Assembly: GCA_017427405.1 (NCBI GenBank)
Contig: JAFRSV010000006.1
Location: 1-32,184, forward strand
Direction: 5' to 3'
Origin: Alphaproteobacteria bacterium
Lineage (GTDB): Bacteria > Pseudomonadota > Alphaproteobacteria > Rs-D84
DNA: 32,184 nucleotides
Positions 1 to 6,798 of the stretch are shown here, piece after piece; within the stretch, counting starts at the first letter, position 1, and the number at the start of each line of letters is the position of its first letter. Position numbers and translations under genes: made by a program. The notes below the pieces were generated by a model that was given only the letters and a program-made list of their open reading frames with translations, was not told the DNA's origin and did not search any database.

Positions 1-135
1 ATCGAACAAATCGAAATTATTACCAGCGCAAATGAACAACATTGTTTTAGTGACTGGACAAACCAGAGCCGAAACGCAACCAAAAAGGTGTTGCGATGGC
101 TTTATTGTCAATCACTGAGGCAAAGCGCATTTTAG
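1..135 (+). CDS. 3' end of an unrecognised ORF (partial)
   Basis: Frame 1 is open from the first base to a TAG at 133-135 and encodes a 44-residue C-terminal fragment rich in polar and basic residues (ending RQSAF). The start lies outside the window. It precedes, and overlaps by 40 bases, the small ORF at 96-221, an arrangement common in compact mobile-element operons next to a recombinase. I do not recognise a family. The fragment could also be chance open frame. Confidence 0.35.
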   Translation: MEQIEIITSANEQHCFSDWTNQSRNATKKVLRWLYCQSLRQSAF

Positions 136-221
136 GTTCTACGCACATGCCAATAGAACAATTACAGGAAATCCTGCAACTGATTGAAGAGTATGCGTGG
201 ATAATATGCGACCAAATATAA
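96..221 (+). CDS. Small hypothetical protein upstream of the serine recombinase
   Basis: A 41-residue ORF (starts MALLSITEAKRILG, ends IICDQI). A Shine-Dalgarno-like AAGGTG lies 5 bases before the ATG. It overlaps the end of the preceding partial ORF and lies 50 bases upstream of the large serine recombinase, so it probably belongs to the same element. The protein looks like one or two amphipathic helices, which would fit a small DNA-binding or accessory factor, but no family is recognised and no function is claimed. Confidence 0.42.
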   Translation: MALLSITEAKRILGSTHMPIEQLQEILQLIEEYAWIICDQI

Positions 222-228
222 ACTAACC

Positions 229-250
229 CCCGGGTGTTTCGGCATCCGGG
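229..250 (+). promoter_or_regulatory. UUCG-capped hairpin in the recombinase leader
   Basis: An 8-bp stem (CCCGGGTG with CATCCGGG, one G-U pair) plus a T-G closing pair encloses a TTCG tetraloop, which is very stable in RNA. It is not followed by a T-run, so it is not a standard intrinsic terminator. It lies between the small ORF stop and the recombinase ribosome-binding site (AAAGGA, 260-265). It could insulate or stabilise the recombinase mRNA, or act as a site in DNA. Confidence 0.5.
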
Positions 251-271
251 ACAAAACTTAAAGGAAAAAAT

Positions 272-1858
272 ATGAAAAAATATATACCAACCAAAGAAAA
301 ACCAATTGAAACATTGTGTCTGTGCCGTGTTTCATCAGACAAACAAGCAAAGAAAGAAACCATCATGTCACAAAAACAGGCATGTTTGGATTATGCGAAA
401 AACAACGGATTTATAATTGATAAGTTCTTTTATGAAGACGGGGTATCTGGGTGGAAAACTGACCGCCCGGGGCTTGACATGATGATGGAATATATAACCC
501 AAGAACAGAAAAACAAGCGAATAAGGGTCTTGTTCTTTGATATGTCGCGATTATCGCGCAATTTAGAGGTGTTTAGCCGGTTTGAAAACTTGGTTATAAA
601 ATACGATATAGAACTATTAACGGTCGTGGCCGGAAAATCACAGAACAATGCCACAGGTCGTTTTGTGCGCGGAATAGACATACTAAATGCACGACGGTTT
701 AGTGACGAACTATCAGAAAAGACCAGAGCCTCTATGCGCTCTTTAATGACACTTGGTTATTACCCACTAAATCCGCCATTGGGGTTAAAAAGGCAAAAAG
801 ATGAACATAACAAGGTTATTTTAGTGCCAGATGAACCAAAGGCCACACTGATACGGCAAGCATTTGAAAAATACGCCAGTGGAGAATTGGCAACCAAACA
901 TGCGGTCGCGGATTTCTTAAATTCGCATGATGTGTGGAATGGACGCAGAATAACCGATACAGCCGCAAATGATATCTTGCACAATGTGGTTTATACTGGG
1001 GTGTTTGCTTATGACAAATGGGAAATACCACTACAAGAATGGAAAATGGTTAAACTGATACCAATGGATTTGTTTGATGCTGTTCAAACCAGATTAGACA
1101 AAGGTGGTTATAAATCATATAACTCCACTATTGCCGATGATTTTCCATTGCGACACGAGGTGTTTTGTGAGCATTGTGGGCATCCATTAACCGGTTATTA
1201 CGCGAAAAGCGGAACAAGGGGGTGCAAGCACCCATATTACAGGTGCCATAACAAAGAATGCGTGTTTCACAAAAAATCCATACGCAGGAACCTTATTGAA
1301 GATGCTTTTGTGGAAAAACTGCGCACATTAAAAGCAACAGACAGGTTTCTTGATTTATGCTGTGACATGATTACAAAGATAGGCAAAATCAAAGAAGCCC
1401 AGATAAACAACATCAATAATGAAACAATAGCCAAAATAACCAATATAAAGCATAAAATATCGGGGATTACTGCGCTGGTTATTGATGCCATGGGAAAAGA
1501 TGACGATGAATTGGCAAAAATATACCAAGGGCAAATTAAAGAACTGAATGCCAACAAGCAGACATTGGAAAAACAACTGGAAAACCACACAGCATCCAAT
1601 GTCGCTGAAAAATTTCGAACCGCCATTGAAAACGGACGCGAATTTTTCAAAAGGCCGGATTTACTATGGTCTCGTGGCACACTTTCGCAAAAGCAACGTC
1701 TTGTTAGGTTAATTTTTACAGAAAAACCTGTCTACCACCAAGAATCAGGATTTCGAACCGCCTCAACAGTGCAGATTTTCAATGAAAACACCGCCCAAAC
1801 GGACGGTGACTCTGATTTGGCAGCCCTACTCGGATTTGAACCGGGATTCTCGCCTTGA
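272..1858 (+). CDS. Large serine site-specific recombinase
   Basis: This 528-residue protein belongs to the large serine recombinase/integrase group that moves phages and integrative elements. The N-terminal resolvase fold has the CRVSSDKQ motif, with the likely nucleophile Ser21 next to Arg19, and DMSRLSRN around residues 90-97. The recombinase domain follows (about 160-290). A zinc ribbon has Cys299, Cys302, Cys325 and Cys330. A coiled-coil segment of about 370-440 precedes the C-terminus. AAAGGA lies 7 bases before the ATG. The final 13 residues (LAALLGFEPGFSP) and the stop codon come from the antisense strand of the tRNA-Glu gene at 1818-1892. The natural element end therefore sits at or in that tRNA, and the reading frame closes only because of the host sequence. 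The other element end is outside the window. Confidence 0.93.
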   Translation: MKKYIPTKEKPIETLCLCRVSSDKQAKKETIMSQKQACLDYAKNNGFIIDKFFYEDGVSGWKTDRPGLDMMMEYITQEQKNKRIRVLFFDMSRLSRNLEVFSRFENLVIKYDIELLTVVAGKSQNNATGRFVRGIDILNARRFSDELSEKTRASMRSLMTLGYYPLNPPLGLKRQKDEHNKVILVPDEPKATLIRQAFEKYASGELATKHAVADFLNSHDVWNGRRITDTAANDILHNVVYTGVFAYDKWEIPLQEWKMVKLIPMDLFDAVQTRLDKGGYKSYNSTIADDFPLRHEVFCEHCGHPLTGYYAKSGTRGCKHPYYRCHNKECVFHKKSIRRNLIEDAFVEKLRTLKATDRFLDLCCDMITKIGKIKEAQINNINNETIAKITNIKHKISGITALVIDAMGKDDDELAKIYQGQIKELNANKQTLEKQLENHTASNVAEKFRTAIENGREFFKRPDLLWSRGTLSQKQRLVRLIFTEKPVYHQESGFRTASTVQIFNENTAQTDGDSDLAALLGFEPGFSP

Positions 1859-1892
1859 AAGGGCGGTGTCCTAACCATTAGACGATAGGGCC
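1818..1892 (-). tRNA. tRNA-Glu (anticodon TTC)
   Basis: The minus strand folds as a complete tRNA: acceptor GGCCCTA/TAGGGCT (first pair G-U), a D arm with TCTAATGGTTAGGAC, anticodon loop CTTTCAA with anticodon TTC, and a T arm with GGTTCAAATCC. CCA is encoded. The 3' half overlaps the end of the serine recombinase gene on the other strand. It is followed 21 bases upstream by tRNA-Asp on the same strand, so the two probably form one transcript running leftwards. Confidence 0.95.
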
Positions 1893-1913
1893 AAAACGAA
1901 AGCACAAAAAAAC

Positions 1914-1991
1914 TGGCGGGATTGACGGGGCTCGAACCCGCGACCTTCTGCGTGACAGGCAGACGCTCTAAACCAGCTGAGCTACAACCCC
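1914..1991 (-). tRNA. tRNA-Asp (anticodon GTC)
   Basis: The minus strand forms a complete tRNA: acceptor GGGGTTG/CAATCCC, D arm with AGCTCAGCTGGTTTAGAGC, anticodon loop CTGTCAC with GTC, T arm with GGTTCGAGCC, and an encoded CCA. It lies directly upstream of tRNA-Glu and is probably cotranscribed with it. Confidence 0.96.
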
Positions 1992-2084
1992 AATGCCGTG
2001 ACGCTATCTTATAATTCTTTTCCGACAAAATCAAGCATTTTTTGCAAAAAATTTGCGGCCGGATTTCAAAAATTTTTAAACCTA

Positions 2085-2112
2085 TTGATTTTTAATATTT
2101 TAATGCTAGTAT
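2085..2112 (+). promoter_or_regulatory. Sigma70-type promoter for the structured leader RNA
   Basis: TTGATT (2085-2090), a 16-base spacer and TAGTAT (2107-2112) give a plausible vegetative promoter pointing right. Transcription would start near 2118, directly at the structured region that ends in a terminator at about 2286. Confidence 0.5.
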
Positions 2113-2113
2113 A

Positions 2114-2290
2114 CAAGTGGCAGATGGGGTTCCGTCTGTTGGGCTTAAACAACCCATGTAGTCGTCCCAAAAAGGGATGTGATTCCAACCATCGGTTGGA
2201 GTGTGCGAATATATTGAATAAGCACAGCAAAACTACATTGTTGTTTAGCTCCAACCACTTGAAATTTGTTTTCGGTGGTTTTCTTTTTAA
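2114..2290 (+). ncRNA. Candidate structured leader RNA or riboswitch with terminator
   Basis: About 170 bases carry a chain of hairpins: 2121-2138 (7 bp, GGTT loop), 2163-2179 (6 bp) and 2184-2200 (TCCAACC/GGTTGGA). It ends in a terminator-like stem AACCAC/GTGGTT (2253-2258 with 2275-2280) followed by TTCTTTTT. GGTTGGAG (2194-2201) can instead pair with CTCCAACC (2249-2256), which destroys both the third hairpin and the terminator. The 5' stretch CAAGTGG (2114-2120) also complements CCACTTG (2255-2261). Such exclusive pairings are the design of attenuators and riboswitches. I match it to no known RNA class. An independent small RNA is the alternative. Confidence 0.5.
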
Positions 2291-2306
2291 CCAAAAGGAA
2301 TACACA

Positions 2307-2513
2307 ATGTCGCAAATGCTGTTGCTGAACAACATACGAAATTTTTTCAAAAAAAATCCCGCATATGAACCGGAACTTGTTGAACTTACCGCCGCGATAT
2401 ATGTTTTATCGTGTCGGGCAATGTATGAAAAGCCAAGACCATCATTTGTTGCGATGGCGCAACGCGGCGGCAAAAAACACCGCGCCGGCGACGAACAAGA
2501 TGCCGGACAATAA
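2307..2513 (+). CDS. Small hypothetical protein behind the structured leader
   Basis: A 68-residue ORF (starts MSQMLLLNNIRNFFKK) with AAAAGGA 8 bases before the ATG, 17 bases after the leader terminator. The first 45 residues are clear of other genes and look like two amphipathic helices. The last 23 residues are basic and overlap the 3' end of lgt on the other strand. If the leader is an attenuator this is the gene it controls. No family is recognised, and the overlap with lgt lowers confidence that the whole ORF is translated. Confidence 0.38.
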   Translation: MSQMLLLNNIRNFFKKNPAYEPELVELTAAIYVLSCRAMYEKPRPSFVAMAQRGGKKHRAGDEQDAGQ

Positions 2514-3242
2514 CTGGCCCATCGTCAATCCCCAACTGGTTAAAAAACCAATTTGCGCATCGGGTGCGCGGAAAAATTCGCAAATGATTCTAAACACCGC
2601 ATAGAACATCGCCATCGCCCCGCACAGTGCACCGGGATATTTGCGTAAATTCGTGAACCGATACAGGCAACACATAATGCCGAACAAAAGCACGCCTTCG
2701 GTTGCGGCTTCGAACAAAGGACTTGGGTAACGGGGGACATCGGAAACCCCATTGAAATAGACAGCCAACGCGGAATCCGTCGGCCGACCCATAATTTCAA
2801 TATTTATGAAATTTGCAATCCGCCCAAAGAAAAAACCAATCGGCGCAACAACGGATATTAAATCCAAAACCTGTAACGCGCGCCGCCATTTTTTTGCGAA
2901 TATAATCGCCGCAATTATTACGCCAAGAAGTCCGCCATGAAAACTCATCCCGCCATGCCAAACGGCAAGAATATCCAACGGATGCGCCATAAAGTAGGGC
3001 AGGTTATAGAATAAAACATAACCCATGCGTCCGCCAACAATCACGCCCAATATCACGGCGGTCAATAAATCATCAAGTTCTTTTTTGGAAAGTTGCAATT
3101 CGGCATTTTTTGACCGCCCAATTCGTCGCAGTATAAAATATCCCGATATAAATGCGATGATATACGCAATCGCATACCACCGCACCGGAAACCCAGCAAC
3201 CGAAAAAGCAACTGGTGAAATTGGGTCGATAACAATTGCCAA
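2442..3242 (-). CDS. lgt: Prolipoprotein diacylglyceryl transferase
   Basis: Lgt transfers diacylglycerol from phosphatidylglycerol to the lipobox cysteine of prolipoproteins in the inner membrane, the first step of lipoprotein maturation. The 266-residue length is normal. The HGGMSFHGG motif and the signature RIANFINIEIMGRPT are present, with about seven membrane segments. The start is taken as TTG at 3242, since the preceding codons belong to the upstream gene: its AAGGGA serves as ribosome-binding site and its TAA stop is only 2 bases away. The protein N-terminus IDPVAF-like region begins at once. Being third in the unit suggests translational coupling to the two unknown genes. A window lipoprotein (22831-23679) would be one of its substrates. 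Confidence 0.95.
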   Translation of the reverse strand: MAIVIDPISPVAFSVAGFPVRWYAIAYIIAFISGYFILRRIGRSKNAELQLSKKELDDLLTAVILGVIVGGRMGYVLFYNLPYFMAHPLDILAVWHGGMSFHGGLLGVIIAAIIFAKKWRRALQVLDLISVVAPIGFFFGRIANFINIEIMGRPTDSALAVYFNGVSDVPRYPSPLFEAATEGVLLFGIMCCLYRFTNLRKYPGALCGAMAMFYAVFRIICEFFRAPDAQIGFLTSWGLTMGQLLSGILFVAGAVFFAAALRHRNK

Positions 3243-3244
3243 GT

Positions 3245-3673
3245 TTAATATCCCTTGTGTTGTTTGCTGGCCTCATACACTTTTGCGATTCTTATTTTTT
3301 CCGCTTCGTCAAACGCCGCAACTTCTTCCGCGTGGTTGCTCACCAATTTATTAACCCTTCTTTGTAATGCGTTTGCCGTTATAGATGTCTTGTCACCCTT
3401 GGGGTCCGTGACAACATCAACAGTCTTGGTCATAGAACCACCGTTATCAACATAATTCTTCATTCTGTCCCTTGCAATTATAATCACTTTTATCACAAGG
3501 CGTGGGTCAACTTTATTTTCCATCAGTTTTGAATACTGCCTAACAACAACGCCCAAATGCATCCTGTTAGTTCTTTCTTTTTGAACCAGTGGATTATAGT
3601 CATTTGGAACCGCCTTTCCAGAAAAAGCCAACTGTGAAAGATAAGCGCTTTCAGCATAAAATTTAGAAGACAT
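3245..3673 (-). CDS. Hypothetical protein, second gene of the lgt unit
   Basis: A 142-residue soluble protein with no signal peptide or membrane segment. It is mostly predicted helix with a basic central region (RLVIKVIIIARDRMKNYV). AAGGAT lies 7 bases before the ATG. It begins 18 bases after the upstream unknown gene and ends 2 bases before the lgt TTG start, so it is clearly cotranscribed with both. I do not recognise a family. The linkage to lgt may be only transcriptional. Confidence 0.75.
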   Translation of the reverse strand: MSSKFYAESAYLSQLAFSGKAVPNDYNPLVQKERTNRMHLGVVVRQYSKLMENKVDPRLVIKVIIIARDRMKNYVDNGGSMTKTVDVVTDPKGDKTSITANALQRRVNKLVSNHAEEVAAFDEAEKIRIAKVYEASKQHKGY

Positions 3674-3691
3674 TATTTATCCTTTTTTTAT

Positions 3692-4168
3692 TTATCTTGT
3701 TATATCTTGCCCAGTTTGTCCACGACCTATGACTTTACCCATGGTCGGAACAATCCCAAGTTCTTTCAATATTTTTGGCGAAACAGGTTCATCATAGGTC
3801 CGCAAACTCCATGCCTTAGACCCCAATTTTTCCCGCAAGGCGTCGGCTCGATTTTGCAATGACTTTTGACCTTCTGTGATTAATTCCTGCCCCTTTGAGC
3901 CCAACTTGCGTTTTGCCGTCGCAATTTGTTTTCTTAACACTTCTTTTTCATCATCACGTTCCATGGAATCAAGTTCTTCCTGCCACTGTGCCACTTGCCC
4001 AGCCAAAATCAATTCCCTCAATGTTTTGGTTCCATCGTCAAAATCTTTCTTCATTTTGGCAACGCTGGCATCGTGTCCCGCGGACTTACTCGTGTCATCT
4101 TTTTCCCATCTTGACCGATTTATTGGATCGTGATCTGTGTCGTATTTTCTGTTATGACTTTTGTACAT
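3692..4168 (-). CDS. Hypothetical charged helical protein, first gene of the lgt unit
   Basis: A 158-residue, strongly hydrophilic protein. Residues 30-115 are a long charged helix, probably coiled coil (EELDSMERDDEKEVLRKQIA). The ending is rich in Gly, Arg and Thr. No signal peptide is present. AAAAGGA lies 8 bases before the ATG. It is the promoter-proximal gene of a three-gene unit ending with lgt and diverges from the BI-1-like gene at 4251. No family is recognised. Confidence 0.75.
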   Translation of the reverse strand: MYKSHNRKYDTDHDPINRSRWEKDDTSKSAGHDASVAKMKKDFDDGTKTLRELILAGQVAQWQEELDSMERDDEKEVLRKQIATAKRKLGSKGQELITEGQKSLQNRADALREKLGSKAWSLRTYDEPVSPKILKELGIVPTMGKVIGRGQTGQDITR

Positions 4169-4195
4169 TCCGTATCCTTTTTGTTTTTTTTATCC

Positions 4196-4224
4196 TTGAA
4201 ACTTTTCCCGTATTGTATTATATT
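4196..4224 (+). promoter_or_regulatory. Promoter of the BI-1 family gene
   Basis: TTGAAA (4196-4201), a spacer of exactly 17 bases and TATATT (4219-4224) lie 27 bases before the start codon. A short leader with AAGGAG follows. This is one of the best sigma70-like promoters in the window. Confidence 0.65.
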
Positions 4225-4250
4225 TTTTTCGAATAACAAGGAGAAAAAGT

Positions 4251-4976
4251 ATGCCCACACAAAAAACACCCGCACGTAAAGTCGCCGTGGCCGGCCCAAA
4301 AACCGGCGGCATCGATATGTATCTTAAAAAGATTTTTACCCTAATGTTTGGCGCCGTTGGTGTGACGGCAATCACGACATTTATCACAATTTACCTTGGG
4401 GGCATACGATTGCTGGTTTCCACCGGCGGCATGACACCGTTTTTCTATATTATGGTGTTTGGCGGACTTGCACTGTCCATCTGGGCCCAGGCACGCGCCT
4501 TTTCTATGCGCCCCGCGGTCGCGGCGGTTTTGTTGTTTGTATATGCGGTGATGATTGGTTTCGCACTTACGCCGATTGTTTGGGGCGGGCTGTCGGTGAA
4601 TCCTGTGTCAATCCTGTGGGCGTTTATAATCGCCGCGGTGATGTTCGCATGTATGGCGATGTTCGGTTATAAAACGGTAAAGAACCTGTCGTTTTTGGGG
4701 ATTTTCCTTATGATGGGCATGATTGGTTTAATCTTGGTCGGCATTGTTTCGATGATTTGGTCGCTTGGCGGCACATTTTCAACAATCGTTTGCGCGGTCG
4801 GCGTTTTGGTGTTCGCACTGTTCACTGCGTATGATATGCAAAACCTTAAAAACGCGTACAATGTCCTGGGCGATGATACCCAAAAAGACCAACTTGCGGT
4901 GCTTGGGGCGTTGCACCTGTATATATCGTTTATCGCAATGTTCCAATATGTGTTGGGGTTGCTAAATCGGGATTAA
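4251..4976 (+). CDS. Bax inhibitor-1/YccA family membrane protein
   Basis: A 241-residue inner-membrane protein with seven predicted membrane helices after a 25-residue basic cytoplasmic N-terminus. The C-terminal part has the family-typical FTAYDMQNLK and ALHLYISFIAMFQ segments. Bacterial members include YccA, which modulates FtsH proteolysis, and YetJ, a pH-sensitive calcium leak channel; which role applies here cannot be read from sequence. AAGGAG precedes the ATG by 8 bases. The ferredoxin gene follows 30 bases later and may share the transcript. Confidence 0.92.
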   Translation: MPTQKTPARKVAVAGPKTGGIDMYLKKIFTLMFGAVGVTAITTFITIYLGGIRLLVSTGGMTPFFYIMVFGGLALSIWAQARAFSMRPAVAAVLLFVYAVMIGFALTPIVWGGLSVNPVSILWAFIIAAVMFACMAMFGYKTVKNLSFLGIFLMMGMIGLILVGIVSMIWSLGGTFSTIVCAVGVLVFALFTAYDMQNLKNAYNVLGDDTQKDQLAVLGALHLYISFIAMFQYVLGLLNRD

Positions 4977-5006
4977 AAAACTTAACAAAAAGCATAGGAG
5001 TAAAAA

Positions 5007-5186
5007 ATGGCTTATAAAATAGACAAAAATAAATGTGTTGGTTGTCATACCTGTATGGGTGTATGTCCAATGGGCGCAATCAGTGTTGATTCCGACGGTA
5101 AATGCGTAATTGACCCGGCAAAGTGCGTTTCTTGTGGCGCATGTGCATCGGTTTGCCCCGTCACGGCGATTGCCCCCGCACAATAA
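5007..5186 (+). CDS. Small 2[4Fe-4S] ferredoxin
   Basis: A 59-residue bacterial-type ferredoxin. Two CxxCxxCxxxCP motifs are intact (CVGCHTCMGVCP and CVSCGACASVCP), each supplying ligands for the two cubane clusters. AGGAG precedes the ATG by 7 bases. Such clostridial-type ferredoxins serve low-potential electron transfer, typical of anaerobic or fermentative metabolism, which fits the L-lactate dehydrogenase elsewhere in the window. It follows the BI-1 gene by 30 bases and is closed by a strong terminator, so the pair probably forms one transcript. Confidence 0.95.
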   Translation: MAYKIDKNKCVGCHTCMGVCPMGAISVDSDGKCVIDPAKCVSCGACASVCPVTAIAPAQ

Positions 5187-5208
5187 ATGTTGGTTTTTAT
5201 GTTTCTTT

Positions 5209-5229
5209 GGGGGCGTCGCCCCCATTTTT
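5209..5229 (+). terminator. Rho-independent terminator after the ferredoxin gene
   Basis: GGGGGC (5209-5214), loop GTC and GCCCCC (5218-5223) followed by ATTTTT. It lies 22 bases after the ferredoxin stop. Confidence 0.85.
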
Positions 5230-5242
5230 ATACCAAAAACTG

Positions 5243-5270
5243 TTGCAAAATGCGGAATAAAGGATAATAC
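5243..5270 (+). promoter_or_regulatory. Probable glyS promoter
   Basis: TTGCAA (5243-5248), 16 bases and TAATAC (5265-5270), 34 bases before the glyS start. AAGGGG (5291-5296) serves as ribosome-binding site. No T-box or other leader structure is visible in the short untranslated region. Confidence 0.5.
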
Positions 5271-5304
5271 TTAATGCACGGATTTAACAAAAGGGGTTTG
5301 AATT

Positions 5305-6696
5305 ATGCCGGCAAAAAATGTGAATGATATTGTTGCACTGTGCAAGCGTCGCGGTTTTATATTTACCGGGTCTGAAATTTATGGCGGACTTGGCGGAACA
5401 TACGATTACGGCCCGTACGGCGTGGAACTTATGAAGAATATACGCGCCGCATGGTGGAACGCGATGATATATTCCCGCAATGATATCGAAGGTTTGGACG
5501 CGTCCCTTATTGGCAACCGACTTATTTGGAAGTATTCCGGACACGAAGGCGGATTTTCTGACCCGTTGGTTGAATGCAAGAAATGCGGCGCCCGCATGCG
5601 CCAAGACAAAATGCGCGACCAAACAAAGTGCGACAATTGCGGTTCGACCGATTTAATGCCGCCGCGCGAATATCAATTGATGATGGGGCTTTCCATTGGT
5701 GCGGTTGCCGATGGCGAAGTGAACGCGTATCTGCGCCCGGAAACGGCGACAACAACATATATAAATTTCAAAAACGTGCTTGATTCCACACCGCATAAAT
5801 TACCCTTTGGAATCGCCCAAATTGGCAAGGCGTTTCGTAACGAAATTTCCCCGCGTGGCTTTGTGTTCCGTATGCGCGAATTTGAACAGGCGGAAATGCA
5901 ATACTTTGTCCGCCCGGGCGAAGATGAAAAGTATTTTAATGCGTGGCGCGAAACGCGGATTGCATGGTGGACAAATGTGCTTGGGATACCGGCGAACAAA
6001 TTGCGCTTTACCCCGCACGAAAAATTGGCGCACTATGCCAAGGCCGCGGGCGACATTGAATACGAATTTCCCGATGGATTTGATGAGGTCGAAGGTGTCC
6101 ATAATCGCCAGGATTTTGACCTTGGGTCACACACGAAATCGCAGGGTGAATTCAAAATTGCCGCGCATGTTATGGAAAATAACGACAGTACGATAAAACT
6201 TTGCTATTCTGACCCGCAAACGGGCGAAAGTTTTATTCCATATGTTATTGAAACCGCGATGGGTGTGAACCGCGCAATGATGGCATTGATGATAGAGGCA
6301 TATACCGAAGAACAATTACCAGACGGCAAATCACGCACGGTTTTGAAACTTAAACCCGCACTTGCCCCAGTCAAGGCGGCGGTGATTCCACTTGCACGCA
6401 ACGTCCCGGAATTGGTGGGGTTGGCGGAAAATATCGAAAATGATTTGCGGAAACTTGGTATTGGTCGTATTGAACTTGAAAATTCTGGTAATATCGGTAA
6501 AAACTATCGCCGGCACGATGAAATCGGCACGCCGGTTTGTATTACCGTTGACCACCAAACACTGGAAGACGGCATGGTGACAATGCGTTTCCGTGACACA
6601 ATGGAACAAGCGCGCATCGCAATCGCGGATATTCCCGCACGCGTTATGGAAATAGTTAGGGAGTGTAAGTGGTTAGTGCAAGTGGATAGTGGTTAG
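5305..6696 (+). CDS. glyS: Glycine-tRNA ligase, alpha2 dimeric type
   Basis: This class II synthetase charges tRNA-Gly. It is the single-chain eukaryote/archaea-like type of about 460 residues, not the alpha2beta2 GlyQ/GlyS pair common in Proteobacteria. Visible features are the N-terminal GSEIYGGLGGTYDYGPYG, a zinc cluster CKKCG...CDNCG near residues 92-112, motif 2 with FRNEISPRGFVFR, motif 3 with GVNRAMMALM, and a C-terminal anticodon-binding domain (about 355-452). The last 10 codons (from CKWLV) are not family sequence. They are written by a 13-bp repeat tract at 6654-6798, which also provides the stop, so repeat expansion has replaced the native C-terminus. Confidence 0.96.
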   Translation: MPAKNVNDIVALCKRRGFIFTGSEIYGGLGGTYDYGPYGVELMKNIRAAWWNAMIYSRNDIEGLDASLIGNRLIWKYSGHEGGFSDPLVECKKCGARMRQDKMRDQTKCDNCGSTDLMPPREYQLMMGLSIGAVADGEVNAYLRPETATTTYINFKNVLDSTPHKLPFGIAQIGKAFRNEISPRGFVFRMREFEQAEMQYFVRPGEDEKYFNAWRETRIAWWTNVLGIPANKLRFTPHEKLAHYAKAAGDIEYEFPDGFDEVEGVHNRQDFDLGSHTKSQGEFKIAAHVMENNDSTIKLCYSDPQTGESFIPYVIETAMGVNRAMMALMIEAYTEEQLPDGKSRTVLKLKPALAPVKAAVIPLARNVPELVGLAENIENDLRKLGIGRIELENSGNIGKNYRRHDEIGTPVCITVDHQTLEDGMVTMRFRDTMEQARIAIADIPARVMEIVRECKWLVQVDSG

Positions 6697-6798
6697 TAGA
6701 TTCTGGAATCCTTTCACAATTACGAACTGGTTCCAGATACTACTAACCACTAACACTAACCACTAACACTAACCACTTACACTAACCACTAACACTCT
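6654..6798. repeat. Inverted 13-bp tandem repeat tract between glyS and the convergent gene
   Basis: The right arm has four head-to-tail copies of ACTAACCACTAAC (6742-6793, one with a single change). The left arm has about two and a half degenerate copies of the reverse complement (6665-6697) inside the glyS 3' end. Between them TCTGGAA (6702-6708) pairs with TTCCAGA (6731-6737). The whole could fold into one long imperfect hairpin lying between two convergent genes and could act as a bidirectional transcription stop. A similar fragment (GTGTAAGTGATTAGTGTG) occurs at 29859-29876. Confidence 0.75.

Noticed and set aside
1998-2306. Upstream extension of the 2307-2513 ORF through the structured leader
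   Set aside because: The stretch contains the promoter, hairpins and terminator. The good ribosome-binding site sits directly before 2307.
6742-6793. CRISPR array
   Set aside because: The units are 13 bp and contiguous without spacers, and no cas genes are present.
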